DNA of 64,000 bases from CAYPPG01 sp964412555 (GCA_964412555.1 CAYPPG010000011.1:74965-138964); one strand, 5' to 3'. Shown: positions 8,450 to 17,790, numbered from the stretch's first letter. Translations and numbers: made by a program. Notes: generated from the sequence alone by a model not told the origin.

Positions 8450-11400
8450 ATGTATTCAAGAAAAATTATCCTGTTGAATTTTGTGCTGCTTATCACCGCC
8501 GGATTCTTTCTGGCTCAGAGCGATGTGCTTGCGCAACGAAATTCCGAAAGCCTTTCGATCCCCAACGTTGTTGTCGAACGGGAAGGCATCGAAATGGTTC
8601 GAAATGAAAATACACTCACTGTTTCTATTCCGTTACGCAATCTTGAAGAGAAACAAATTATCGGAGACCTGATTGTATCGCTGCTGGACGAGAAATACCG
8701 TTCACTTGCAAAAGCGGAAAAGAAAGTGATTCTTTTGAATGGGGAACAGAAAGAGACAATCGCGTTGCCGATCTCTTCCCGTACTCCTGATTTGAAAGAG
8801 TGTATTTTGCGCATTGATTTCATGGATCACACTTGGCTGAAACGATCGACGGAAGCAAAGAACGATCAAGAATTACACGTCATCGGGCAAACGAATTGGG
8901 TAAGCGGCAGCCAGGCTGCCTTGCGCATAGTCGTGACCGAAAGCATCGGCGGAAAGCCGATTCAAGATGCGAAAATCCGTATTACCGCCGTCTCACAAAC
9001 TGCCGCAGAGCCTGAATTGCTTGCAGAAGCGGAATCGGATGAAAACGGTACAGCCGACTTGAGTTTCAAGGTTCCTGAAGTCCTTTCCGGACAATGTTCG
9101 ATCCAAATTTATGTGGATTCGGAACTGGGATCGGATACGCTGGAGTCTCAGATCAATATCATTCCAGCCTCCAAAATTCTGTTGACGACCGACAAGCCGG
9201 TATATCAACCCGGCCAGTTGATTCGCATTCGGGCACTTGCCGCGCACAAAGCGACCGGTGTGCCGATTGGGAATGAGCAAATAACCCTTGAAGCCTATGA
9301 CGGCAAAGGGAACAAAGTTTTCAAAAAAATCGAAACGACTTCGGAATTCGGGATCGCTTCCGCCGACTTTCAACTCGCGGATGAAGTGAATCAAGGCGAT
9401 TACAAAATCAAAGCGATCCTGGAGGAAGACACGAGCGAGAAGACAGTGCAAGTCTTCGAGTATGTATTGCCGAAGTTCAAGGTGACTGTGGAGAACGAGA
9501 AGAAATTCTACGCCCCCGGCGATGAGGTGAAAGGAAGCGTCGAGGCCCGCTATTTCTTCGGCAAACCGGTGGATAACGCCAAAGTGACAATTATTGCCAA
9601 TTGTTTCGATGTGGGATTCAACGAGTTTGCCAAAGTCGAACAAAAGACGGATGATGATGGCAAATGTGAGTATACCTTTACCATTCCCGATCATCTGGTT
9701 GGCCAACCGCTGTTCAAAGGCAATACGATTGTGCAAATGGACGTGAGAGTGTTGGACACTGCCGACCATGAAGAACAGAAATTCCATACCTTCCATGTGG
9801 CAACCGACCCGATTCAAGTCGAAGTGGTTCCTGAAAGCGGTAAACTGATCGACGGAGTGGAGAATGAAGTGTATCTCATCGCGTCCCGCCCGGACGGCAG
9901 TGTGGCCAAACCCAAACTGACGGTGAGTTCGAAGTATCTTGAAAAGGATGCCGATTTGACTTGCGACGAAAACGGGATCGCTGTCATGACGCTGAAACCG
10001 GATACTGATTCACCGGTGAATCCCAATTTGCCGGTCATTCGCGTACAAGCGGAGGATGAAGGTAAAACGATCACCATCGACAAAGATATCCCCCAGAGCG
10101 GGAATCTCGAACGCATTCTTCTACGGCCGGATAAAGGTGTTTACACCGTCGGCCAGAATATGCAGCTGACCGTATTTTCACCATTGGAGAAAGAAACTGT
10201 TTTTCTGGATGTCATAAAAAACAACCAAACCGTATTGACGAAAACGATTCGCTTAGAGGAAGGAAAAGCGTCACTCTCTTTGCCAATGGATAACCTATTG
10301 GCGGGTACCTTGGCATTAAACGCATACATTATCCGTTCCGACGGCAATATGATCCGCGACACACGGCAAGTGATCGTCACCCGCAGCGACGACCTGCAAA
10401 TCGAAATTACTCCCGATCAAGTGGAATACGAGCCGGGTGAAGCGGCAACCTTGAAAATCGCGGTTCGAAACCAGGAGGGTGAACCGGTGCGCGCTGCGCT
10501 GGGAATGCACATCGTCGATGAAAGCGTCTATGCCTTGTTGGAAAAAGAACCCGGTCTGGCAAAAGTGTTCTTTGCCATCGAGCGCGAATTGCTGGAACCG
10601 AAAGTCGAAATTCACGGCTATCAGCTTGATCAGGTCGTCCGGCTTTCTGCGAAAAAATTCGAAAAAGATCCCAAACTTTCGAAAGCGCTGCTTTCCAAAT
10701 TGGATACCCGCTCGGAATTCTCGCTCAATTTGGATACGGTAACAGAAAAAAGAAATCGAGTGATGCAGGATTTACAGCAACTGCAAAGCGTGCTTGGCAA
10801 TCAGGCTTTGACTGTCAGCCCGGCGATCCCCCGCAGTGTGGAAGAAGTCCTGCTTTCCATCGATGCTGATCCGGCATCATTTCCAATAAGCGATCCCTGG
10901 GGGAATCCGTATGAAATCACCATGGCCGAAAACAATGTCATGCTTGCCAGTCTCGGCAGAGATGGAAAATTGAATACAGCCGATGATATAAAAATCCCGA
11001 ATTACACTTTCGGTTTCCGATTCAAAGATATGGATGGGGATATTGTACGTTTTAAATCGTCTACAAAACGTGGGGCAACGATCATTGCTGGAAATTTTGT
11101 GGAAAGTGCAAATAAAAGTGGATTGGTTTACGACGGGAGGGAAATTGCAAATTGGTACTTTGCCGAACCGAATCAACCTCCTATGCGGTTTGGAAGACAG
11201 GCTGGGCGCGAACTTAGGCGCTTTGAAGGGTTGCGTCAGCGAGGCCGTGCTCCACGGTTGTTGTTGGAAAAAGGTGTAGCTGCATGGAATAAAAAAGCCG
11301 AACTCAAAGCCGCAAGACCGGCTGAACGGCCGCCTGCACCTGATATGGATGCTGCCGGAGCCATGAGGTTCAATGAAGCCGCTGGACAACCTGCCGCCGG

Positions 11401-13981
11401 CGGCATGGGAGGCATGGGCATGATGGGCGGCATGGGCGGTAAGATGGAAGGCGACATGGGTATGGGCATGGGAGGGGGAGGTTATGGCATGATGGGTGGT
11501 GCGCCTCCTGCCAATCAACCGCAAATGCAAGTCCAATCCGCACCGGCTCCAATGGATCAGAGGCACAATCTTTATTTTAGCAATTCTGATAGTGCCAAAC
11601 GAGTTGATGGAGAAGATAGGCGAACAGTGGCCGCTGATTTTAGTGATTATGTTGAATCACAAGAAAGAGAATTGGATTGGGACGAGTATGCAAAACCTGA
11701 ATTGCAAGAGCCGCTCGCCATCAACGGAGTCGTCGATAAGGAACAAGTTAGACGGCTAGCAGAAGAGGAATTGAAGGATATCGAACTTCAATTGGAACAA
11801 GTGACTGACAAACCGCTTCTTCCTCCTTTAAAGCCCGATGCCGATCAAACTTTCCCCGCTCAAAAGGAAAATGAACGTGCTGTTCGTGTAAGACGGTTTT
11901 TCCCGGAAACACTCTTCTATACACCGGAACTCATTACCGACAACAACGGGATGATCGCATTGAATCTGCCGGGAGCGGATTCGATCACAACGTGGCGCAT
12001 GTCCGCTATGGCCAACACGAAAACCGGCGCGGTCGGTGATACTACCGCCGCGATGAAAGTATTCAAACCCTTCTTCATCGATTTGGATTTGCCGATTGCG
12101 CTTACTCAGAATGACGAAGTGACAATCCCTGTTGCTGTCTATAATTACTTGGCCGTGCCGCAAGATGTGGAAGTCCAACTCGAACAATCCCCTTGGTTTG
12201 AATTGCTCGAAGGCGAATTCAGCCGTAAAGTGCACATCGCCGCGAATGAAGTGACTTCGGTTTCCTATCGTATCCGTGCGAAAACACTCGGCAAACAGCC
12301 GATCACCGTCTACGGCTGGGGATCGGAAGACAACGACGCCATCGGCCGCGAGATCGACGTGCGCCCCAACGGCGATGCAAAATTTGTCAATCACAACGGA
12401 CGGCTCGAAGGAATGGTCTCCGAAACGTTGACGTTCCCTCAAGAGCGAATCGCGGGTGCGGATAAACTATTCGTCAAGATTTATCCCGGCGTCTTCAGCC
12501 AGGTAGTCGAAGGACTCGACGCAATATTGAAGATGCCATACGGCTGCTTTGAACAGACCAGTTCAACGACCTATCCCAACATCCTCGTGCTCAACTATAT
12601 GCAGGAAACCGATCGTGTCACACCTGCCATCGAGATGAAAGCGCGGGAATATATCAATCTTGGCTATCAGCGCCTCTTGACCTTCGAGATCGACGGCGGC
12701 GGATTTCAAGTCTTCGGCAATCCACCCGCAACCCGGATTCTATCTGCCTACGGTCTCATGGAATTTATGGATATGAACGAGGTCTATCCCATCGACGAAA
12801 AACTGATCGAACGCACAAAAAATTGGCTACTCGGACAGATGAATCCGGACGGCAGCTGGGATCCCGATCAGAACTACGCCCATGCGGAAATGTGGCGCTC
12901 GATCCAAGACAACAAGGTTCTATCCACCGCTTATATCGCCCTCGCGTTGGCGAAAACCGGTTTGAAGAGTGAACTGCTAAAAACGGAAGAATACCTCCGT
13001 GGCCATGTCGGGGAAGCGAAGGATGCCTATACATTGGCGATTCTTTGCAACGCTTTCCTGGCACTCGCTCCTGAACATCCTACGACCAAACGCTGTGTGG
13101 GCAAACTCGTGGACATGGGTATTCTCGAAGGCAAGAATTTATACTGGAAATCCGAAGCCAGCATGAGCTTCGCCCGCGGGAATCACGCATGGGTGGAAAC
13201 TACCGCTTGGGCTGCCCTTGCCTTGATCGAAGACGGCCGGTACAGCGCCGAACTCGGCAAAGCGATCAACTGGTTGATCGAACAGAAAGATCCGAACGGC
13301 ACCTGGGGCACTACTCACGGTACTGTCTTAGCGCTCAAAGTCATGGTCGAATCCATCGGCAAACGCACCGACAAAGTCGATGCCGTCGTGACCGTCAAAG
13401 TGAATGGAGAAGAAGCCGAACAAATCAAGATCACACCCGAATATTCCGACATTTTTCGCCAGATCGATACGACGAATTTCTTACAACAGGGAGATAATCG
13501 TGTCGTGATCGAACTGAACGGAGAAGGCAGCCTGCTTTATCAAGTCGTGGGCAAATACTTCGTTCCATGGAAGGAAAGAAAACGAGCCGATGTGCCGGAG
13601 GGCTTTGATATTTCCGTCGAATACGATCGTTCCGAACTGCGCCGCAATGATACTGTGACCTGCCAGGTCAAAGCGAAGAATGTTCGCCGCCAGCGCGTCG
13701 AGATGGTCATGATCGACCTGGGAATTCCTCCCGGATTCCGTGTCGAACGCCCGGCTCTCGACGATTACGTCGACAAAGGTGTCATTGCCAAATACACCAT
13801 TATGAGCCGCCAGTTGTTGATCTATATCGAATCGATGGACGGCGGGCAGGAACTGGAACTGAATATCCCCATGAAAGCGACATTACCGATGGTTGCCAAA
13901 GCACCGGAATCGAAGATTTATGAATACTACAATCCGGAAATCCAAGAGATTTCCGAACCACAGGAATTGCAGGTGAATTAA
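8450..13981 (+). CDS. Bacterial alpha-2-macroglobulin with thioester and odd insertions in the bait region
   Basis: A 1843-residue secreted protein with a signal peptide (residues ~1-29). Macroglobulin-like beta domains fill the first half (e.g. ILLTTDKPVYQPGQLIRIRALA), followed by the A2M domain (ITTWRMSAMANTKTG) and a thioester motif GCFEQ with Cys1366 and Gln1369. An alpha-toroid complement-like domain comes next (LAKTGLKSELLKTEEYL, WVETTAWAALALIEDG), then a receptor-like end. Such proteins trap proteases in the periplasm. Two features are odd. Residues ~780-850 resemble the C-terminus of GspG-type pseudopilins (DPWGNPYEI, SLGRDGKLNTADDI). Residues ~983-1019 are Gly/Met-rich. Both lie just before the A2M domain, where the protease bait would be. 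The usual PBP1C partner is absent. Confidence 0.92.
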   Translation: MYSRKIILLNFVLLITAGFFLAQSDVLAQRNSESLSIPNVVVEREGIEMVRNENTLTVSIPLRNLEEKQIIGDLIVSLLDEKYRSLAKAEKKVILLNGEQKETIALPISSRTPDLKECILRIDFMDHTWLKRSTEAKNDQELHVIGQTNWVSGSQAALRIVVTESIGGKPIQDAKIRITAVSQTAAEPELLAEAESDENGTADLSFKVPEVLSGQCSIQIYVDSELGSDTLESQINIIPASKILLTTDKPVYQPGQLIRIRALAAHKATGVPIGNEQITLEAYDGKGNKVFKKIETTSEFGIASADFQLADEVNQGDYKIKAILEEDTSEKTVQVFEYVLPKFKVTVENEKKFYAPGDEVKGSVEARYFFGKPVDNAKVTIIANCFDVGFNEFAKVEQKTDDDGKCEYTFTIPDHLVGQPLFKGNTIVQMDVRVLDTADHEEQKFHTFHVATDPIQVEVVPESGKLIDGVENEVYLIASRPDGSVAKPKLTVSSKYLEKDADLTCDENGIAVMTLKPDTDSPVNPNLPVIRVQAEDEGKTITIDKDIPQSGNLERILLRPDKGVYTVGQNMQLTVFSPLEKETVFLDVIKNNQTVLTKTIRLEEGKASLSLPMDNLLAGTLALNAYIIRSDGNMIRDTRQVIVTRSDDLQIEITPDQVEYEPGEAATLKIAVRNQEGEPVRAALGMHIVDESVYALLEKEPGLAKVFFAIERELLEPKVEIHGYQLDQVVRLSAKKFEKDPKLSKALLSKLDTRSEFSLNLDTVTEKRNRVMQDLQQLQSVLGNQALTVSPAIPRSVEEVLLSIDADPASFPISDPWGNPYEITMAENNVMLASLGRDGKLNTADDIKIPNYTFGFRFKDMDGDIVRFKSSTKRGATIIAGNFVESANKSGLVYDGREIANWYFAEPNQPPMRFGRQAGRELRRFEGLRQRGRAPRLLLEKGVAAWNKKAELKAARPAERPPAPDMDAAGAMRFNEAAGQPAAGGMGGMGMMGGMGGKMEGDMGMGMGGGGYGMMGGAPPANQPQMQVQSAPAPMDQRHNLYFSNSDSAKRVDGEDRRTVAADFSDYVESQERELDWDEYAKPELQEPLAINGVVDKEQVRRLAEEELKDIELQLEQVTDKPLLPPLKPDADQTFPAQKENERAVRVRRFFPETLFYTPELITDNNGMIALNLPGADSITTWRMSAMANTKTGAVGDTTAAMKVFKPFFIDLDLPIALTQNDEVTIPVAVYNYLAVPQDVEVQLEQSPWFELLEGEFSRKVHIAANEVTSVSYRIRAKTLGKQPITVYGWGSEDNDAIGREIDVRPNGDAKFVNHNGRLEGMVSETLTFPQERIAGADKLFVKIYPGVFSQVVEGLDAILKMPYGCFEQTSSTTYPNILVLNYMQETDRVTPAIEMKAREYINLGYQRLLTFEIDGGGFQVFGNPPATRILSAYGLMEFMDMNEVYPIDEKLIERTKNWLLGQMNPDGSWDPDQNYAHAEMWRSIQDNKVLSTAYIALALAKTGLKSELLKTEEYLRGHVGEAKDAYTLAILCNAFLALAPEHPTTKRCVGKLVDMGILEGKNLYWKSEASMSFARGNHAWVETTAWAALALIEDGRYSAELGKAINWLIEQKDPNGTWGTTHGTVLALKVMVESIGKRTDKVDAVVTVKVNGEEAEQIKITPEYSDIFRQIDTTNFLQQGDNRVVIELNGEGSLLYQVVGKYFVPWKERKRADVPEGFDISVEYDRSELRRNDTVTCQVKAKNVRRQRVEMVMIDLGIPPGFRVERPALDDYVDKGVIAKYTIMSRQLLIYIESMDGGQELELNIPMKATLPMVAKAPESKIYEYYNPEIQEISEPQELQVN

Positions 13982-14013
13982 ATCAGAAATTTTTCTTATA
14001 GTGGACACAAAAT

Positions 14014-14055
14014 GGGGTAGACACAAAGATCTACCCCTACATTTGTAGGGGCAAT
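14014..14055. repeat. 42-bp dispersed palindromic element, copy 1
   Basis: Holds two stacked hairpins, GGGGTAGA...TCTACCCC and CCCCTACATTTGTAGGGG. It begins 33 bases after the alpha-2-macroglobulin stop. Its reverse complement occurs at 15179-15220 with 40 of 42 bases identical. Its position just 3' of a gene suggests terminator-like or transcript-stabilising use. Confidence 0.75.
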
Positions 14056-14087
14056 CCTATGTCATTAAGTTAGGGCAGGTTATCATA

Positions 14088-14319
14088 TTAAAACCCCAAA
14101 GGTTAAAACCCCAAAGGTTAAAACCCCAAAGGTTAAAACCCCAAAGGTTAAAACCCCNNNNNNNNNNNNNNNNNNNNNNNNNNNNNNNNNNNNNNNNNNN
14201 NNNNNNNNNNNNNNNNNNNNNNNNNNNNNNNNNNNNNNNNNNNNNNNNNNNNNNNNNTTAAAACCCCAAAGGTTAAAACCCCAAAGGTTAAAACCCCAAA
14301 GGTTAAAACCCCAAAGGGG
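14088..14319. repeat. 15-bp tandem repeat array interrupted by the assembly gap
   Basis: Identical units of TTAAAACCCCAAAGG run from 14088 up to the run of Ns and resume directly after it. About four and a half units are visible on the left and about four on the right. The unit is a multiple of three, so it produces a spurious pentapeptide-repeat frame on the minus strand. True array length is unknown because the gap lies inside it. Confidence 0.9.
14158..14257. other. Scaffold gap (100 Ns)
   Basis: Exactly 100 N characters. The round number is the usual placeholder for a gap of unknown size, and tandem repeats on both sides explain why assembly broke here. Confidence 0.98.
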
Positions 14320-14325
14320 TACAAG

Positions 14326-14394
14326 AAGAAAGCCAGCGGGCAACGCCCCTGGAAATGTGTTTACGAAAAGTACCAGCCCTGAAAGGGCGAAAGA
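14326..14394. repeat. Dispersed repeat of the CCCTGAAAGGG / GGGCAACGCCCC family
   Basis: Contains AGCGGGCAACGCCCCTGG followed by a spacer and AGCCCTGAAAGGGC, both self-complementary cores. The same two-part element recurs at 32640-32836, 35939-36094 (variant) and 62829-62908. On the minus strand it gives false frames reading FPGALPAG or CPFRA. Confidence 0.8.
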
Positions 14395-14446
14395 AACTTG
14401 ATTGAATGATAGGAGGGGCAATCCTATGTGATTGCCCTTGTTTGAG

Positions 14447-14528
14447 GAGCGCGGACATCCTTGTCCGCATTTTCAACGCGCAAGATTACCGACTCGCACC
14501 CCATGCAGGCAAGATGCCTGCGCTCCGG
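14447..14528. repeat. Pair of GC-stem palindromes of the CATCCTTG family
   Basis: GCGGACATCCTTGTCCGC at 14451-14468 and, inverted, GCAGGCAAGATGCCTGC at 14505-14521, each with a flanking GAGC or GCTC. They lie about 105 bases before the zinc-ribbon gene. The stems differ in sequence from the copies at 1932 and 24939 but keep pairing. The remaining bases of the 13982-14632 gene-free stretch hold the elements listed separately and nothing else I recognise. Confidence 0.7.
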
Positions 14529-14632
14529 CCGAATCCAGCATTTTTAAGGATATCGGTAAAATACTCTGAATTAAAATACCCTTCCTGTTCGTATATTATT
14601 TTGCATGTATATTCCTATGTTGAGGTGCCATC

Positions 14633-15145
14633 ATGCATAAACCATGTCCTCATTGCCGAGGAATGATTCCTGAAGAAGCCGCATATTGCCTACACTGCAA
14701 TCGTATCGTTCAAAATTATCGATTTTGTACGGAATGCAGAGAACCAATTTCATTGGAAGCGGTCCGGTGCCCCTATTGCACGCAAAAAGTCCCTACTGAT
14801 TTGGATATTCGAGTCAAAAATATTCAAATGACGATTATTGCCGATCGCGTCGGCGCTTTTCTGTTGGGACGATTGGATATAACCGCTTTGTTTCATCCAC
14901 CTCGATTGGAAATCGAAAGCGGCCGCATTCGGATGACGCGATGGGGATTGTTAGGATTACGGACGTATCAACAGGAAATCCGCATCGACCGTGTCGCATC
15001 CGTCAAATACACGGAAGGGATCATCTGGGGTGGAATCATGATCGAAACATTCGGCGGCGCCACGGAAGATATCAGCCAGAACGGCTTCGAGCAGGATGAA
15101 GCGAAAGAGGTGGCGGATAAACTCAAAGAAATCATTTCCAATTAA
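14633..15145 (+). CDS. Double zinc-ribbon protein with PH-like domain
   Basis: A 170-residue protein. Two short zinc ribbons open it (CPHC...CLHC and CTEC...CPYC, residues ~5-57). A beta-rich region follows (residues ~75-168) with the look of bacterial PH/YdbT-type domains (LEIESGRIRMTRWGLLGLRTYQQEIRIDRVASVKY, GGIMIETFGG). There is no membrane span. GAGG lies upstream of the ATG. Such proteins probably mediate protein or membrane-surface interactions; no enzymatic residues are evident. The gene lies between two inverted copies of a 42-bp repeat. Confidence 0.75.
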   Translation: MHKPCPHCRGMIPEEAAYCLHCNRIVQNYRFCTECREPISLEAVRCPYCTQKVPTDLDIRVKNIQMTIIADRVGAFLLGRLDITALFHPPRLEIESGRIRMTRWGLLGLRTYQQEIRIDRVASVKYTEGIIWGGIMIETFGGATEDISQNGFEQDEAKEVADKLKEIISN

Positions 15146-15178
15146 TGATGATCGAGCCAATTCGGTCAATCACACAGG

Positions 15179-15220
15179 ATTGCCTCTACAAATGTAGGGG
15201 TAGACCTTTGTGTCTACCCC
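15179..15220. repeat. 42-bp dispersed palindromic element, copy 2 (inverted)
   Basis: Inverted copy of 14014-14055 with two mismatches. It fills most of the 96-base space between the convergent zinc-ribbon and Gfo/Idh genes. Its hairpin GGGGTAGACC...GTCTACCCC could end transcription from either side. Confidence 0.78.
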
Positions 15221-15241
15221 CATATAACCCCAATTCTTGAA

Positions 15242-16540
15242 TTAAAGCACAATCTCTTCCGTCTGCGGATTGAACCTCGCGACCTTCCCATTGCGGAAAC
15301 CGAGCATTCCCATATGCAGAGTCGTTTGGACATGATACGCTAAATCCACTGGGCTGTAGGTGTTTTTATCCCGCTTCCGGCAGCATTCTAAAAAGCGCAT
15401 CCAAAAGCGATGAAAATCCTCACTCTGATCAATTGGAAAACTTTTCGCTTCTTTTTCCTCTCGATCGGAGCCACGATCAGGAGGTGTCGGAATATAGACC
15501 ACTTCATTGTCTCTGACAGTCAATGTTCCGTCCCAGCCGCGAACGACAGGTATTCGGCTGCCCGCTCCTCTTCCACCTGTCGCGGGATAATCATTCCCTT
15601 GTGTGCCAAGGACAGCCACTGTGATATCTTCAGGAAAATCGATCATCATATTGAATGTATCCGGAATCTCCCGGACGTCGTAACGGAATTTTCCGCCAGT
15701 CGCGACCACTTCCCGTGGGAATTTCACTCCCAGGATGCTTAGAACCGGCGTAAGTGAATGTGGATATAGATCGGTTACCGGTCCGCCCGCGTAATCTTCA
15801 TACATGCGCCAACGGAAATAACGGCTGACGTCGAAAGGATGAGGAGGCGAATCGCCGAGAAACGCATCCCAGTCCAATTTCGGCCCCGGCTCGGCGTTCG
15901 GATCATCGATCCGCATCCCTCGTTCTCCCCAATCGCCGACTCGGAAATAGCCGCATTCGGCATGAATGGGTTGGCCGATCATTCCGTCTTGAACCAATTT
16001 TTTCATGATATGCCATGCCTCGTCGGACATTCCCTGGGTACCGAGTTGAAAAACTTGATCGGATTGCTCCACCACTTTGGCGAGTCTTTTGGTCAAATCG
16101 AATTGCCGCCAGTGAGTGATCGGTTTTTCACAATAGACATCTTTTCCCGCTTCAACCGCATCGATAACCTGATAGCCGTGAATGTGATCAGGAGTGGCGA
16201 TAGAAACGACGTCGATGTCAGAATTGGAAAGTAATTCTTTATGATCCATATAGGCTTGCTGAGCGGAATATTTTTCCTTGGCTTCCTGTAGACGTGGTTT
16301 ATAGGTGTCGCAAACCGCCAGGAGTTCAAGATTAGCATCCTTTTTCAACGCTGTGATGGCACGCAAATGAGAGTTCCCACGTCCGCCTGTACCGATAACA
16401 CCGATTCCCAACCGGTCGTTCGCTCCCCTAACTCGACTTGCAGAAAGAGCGGTGAAGGTTCCCGCGGCTCCCAGTGCCGTTGTTCGATGCAAAAAGGTTC
16501 TTCGAGATACTGCATGTTCAGTCGAATGATCGTTGGACAT
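15242..16540 (-). CDS. Twin-arginine-exported Gfo/Idh/MocA-family oxidoreductase
   Basis: 432 residues from the chosen ATG. A first in-frame ATG at 16555 overlaps the GGAGG site, which sits correctly spaced for the ATG at 16540. A Tat signal (VSRRTFLHRTTALGAAGTF) is followed by a Rossmann start (LGIGVIGTGGRGNSHLRAI) and the EKPITHW motif whose Lys/Pro are conserved in the family. Members use NAD(P) to oxidise or reduce sugars and inositols. Tat export allows folding with cofactor before secretion. The substrate is unknown. Divergent from the TIM-barrel gene at 16769. Confidence 0.88.
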   Translation of the reverse strand: MSNDHSTEHAVSRRTFLHRTTALGAAGTFTALSASRVRGANDRLGIGVIGTGGRGNSHLRAITALKKDANLELLAVCDTYKPRLQEAKEKYSAQQAYMDHKELLSNSDIDVVSIATPDHIHGYQVIDAVEAGKDVYCEKPITHWRQFDLTKRLAKVVEQSDQVFQLGTQGMSDEAWHIMKKLVQDGMIGQPIHAECGYFRVGDWGERGMRIDDPNAEPGPKLDWDAFLGDSPPHPFDVSRYFRWRMYEDYAGGPVTDLYPHSLTPVLSILGVKFPREVVATGGKFRYDVREIPDTFNMMIDFPEDITVAVLGTQGNDYPATGGRGAGSRIPVVRGWDGTLTVRDNEVVYIPTPPDRGSDREEKEAKSFPIDQSEDFHRFWMRFLECCRKRDKNTYSPVDLAYHVQTTLHMGMLGFRNGKVARFNPQTEEIVL

Positions 16541-16768
16541 AACCCTTGCCTCCATTTTTTATTTTGGAATAACAAACCAAGACGTTTGATTCACATTTCT
16601 GTTGTAAGCGGAAATACGCCTTGAAAGAGTTGTTCTCCGTTTCTATTCAGTTTAATATGATTCCAATACCAGAAATCGGTACAAAGATCAATCCATACGG
16701 ATGCATAGACCATAAACTGTTTATCATGCAGGTTGATATATTTATAAAAATAAAAGGGAGAACCTATC

Positions 16769-17719
16769 ATGACTCACCATTCGATCTCACGCCGTAATTT
16801 TGTAAAAAATGTCAGTATCGTATCCGGGGCGATTCTCACTGGTGCATCTATGTCGGGAGCATCCGAAAGAAGTGAGAATGAATCTCTTCATGTAGCATCG
16901 AATCAGTATTCGTGGGTAGTATTTTATAATCGCGAAAATCAAAATTTTAACGAGTCGCTCGAAGAAGGATTTGCAGATGTGAAAAAGAGCGGACTCAATG
17001 GCTTCGAACCCAGCATCACGTCACCGGAACAGATCGGACGATATGCAGGACTGTTAAAAAAACACGGACTCGAAATGCGGTCGATCTATGTGAACAGCAC
17101 CCTTCACGAAGAGGAAGAAGCCAGAAAGAGCATCGAGAATATCGTGAACATTGGTGAGCAAGCGGCAAAGGCGGGTGTCAAAATCATCGTCACCAATCCG
17201 AATCCGATCCGTTGGGGTAGCCAGGAAAGCAAATCCGATGAGCAATTGATAATCCAAGCAAGAGCGTTGAACGATTTAGGCAAGAAATTGTCGGATCAGA
17301 ATCTGGTCTTGGCCTATCACAATCACGACGCCGAACTACGGAACGCTGCTCGTGAATTCCATCATATGATGGTTGGCACCAATCCCGATTATGTCACGTT
17401 ATGCCTCGATTCGCACTGGATTTATCGCGGTTCAGGGGATTCGTCTGTTGCCTTGTTCGATATCGTAAAATTATACGGCCCGCGTGTCAGTGAATTACAC
17501 CTACGCCAATCCCACGACGGGGTGTGGTCGGAAGCGTTTGAACCCGGCGACATCGATTATGAAAGACTTGCGCAGTATCTATTGGAAATCGTTAACAACC
17601 CGCATCTCGTCATGGAACAGGCAGTCGAAAAAGGAACTTCCCACACCATCGGCCCTGTTGAAGCGCACAAACAAAGTGTCAAATATGCCCGGAAAATATT
17701 CGCAGGTTTCGCGAATTGA
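16769..17719 (+). CDS. Tat-exported sugar phosphate isomerase/epimerase-like TIM-barrel protein
   Basis: 316 residues with a Tat signal (SRRNFVKNVSIVSGAILTG). The barrel carries metal-site motifs of the xylose-isomerase-like/AP-endonuclease-2 superfamily: LAYHNHDAEL, LCLDSHWIYRGSG, SELHLRQSHDGVW and the late Glu in HLVMEQAVE. These His/Asp/Glu residues usually bind one divalent metal for keto-aldo isomerisation. GGGAG precedes the ATG. It shares export mode and likely sugar context with the Gfo/Idh gene on its left. The exact reaction is unknown. Confidence 0.82.
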   Translation: MTHHSISRRNFVKNVSIVSGAILTGASMSGASERSENESLHVASNQYSWVVFYNRENQNFNESLEEGFADVKKSGLNGFEPSITSPEQIGRYAGLLKKHGLEMRSIYVNSTLHEEEEARKSIENIVNIGEQAAKAGVKIIVTNPNPIRWGSQESKSDEQLIIQARALNDLGKKLSDQNLVLAYHNHDAELRNAAREFHHMMVGTNPDYVTLCLDSHWIYRGSGDSSVALFDIVKLYGPRVSELHLRQSHDGVWSEAFEPGDIDYERLAQYLLEIVNNPHLVMEQAVEKGTSHTIGPVEAHKQSVKYARKIFAGFAN

Positions 17720-17737
17720 ATGAAATTACTCTTACTC

Positions 17738-17765
17738 TGTAGGGATAGACCTGTGTGTCCATCCC
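17738..17765. repeat. Degenerate third copy of the 42-bp palindromic element
   Basis: TGTAGGGATAGACC...GTCCATCCC matches the hairpin half of copies at 14014 and 15179 with several changes that largely keep stem pairing. It starts 19 bases after the TIM-barrel stop and lies in the convergent junction with exonuclease III. Confidence 0.6.
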
Positions 17766-17790
17766 ATTATGAGAGACGTCCTTCATGCCC

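Noticed and set aside
8993..9817. Long antisense frames inside the alpha-2-macroglobulin gene (also 11828-12442)
   Set aside because: The plus-strand gene has full domain support; the antisense frames lack ribosome sites and family motifs.
14083..14421. Minus-strand frame with a repeating LWGFN pentapeptide across the gap
   Set aside because: It is the translation of a 15-bp noncoding tandem repeat and runs through Ns; no ribosome site or conserved domain.
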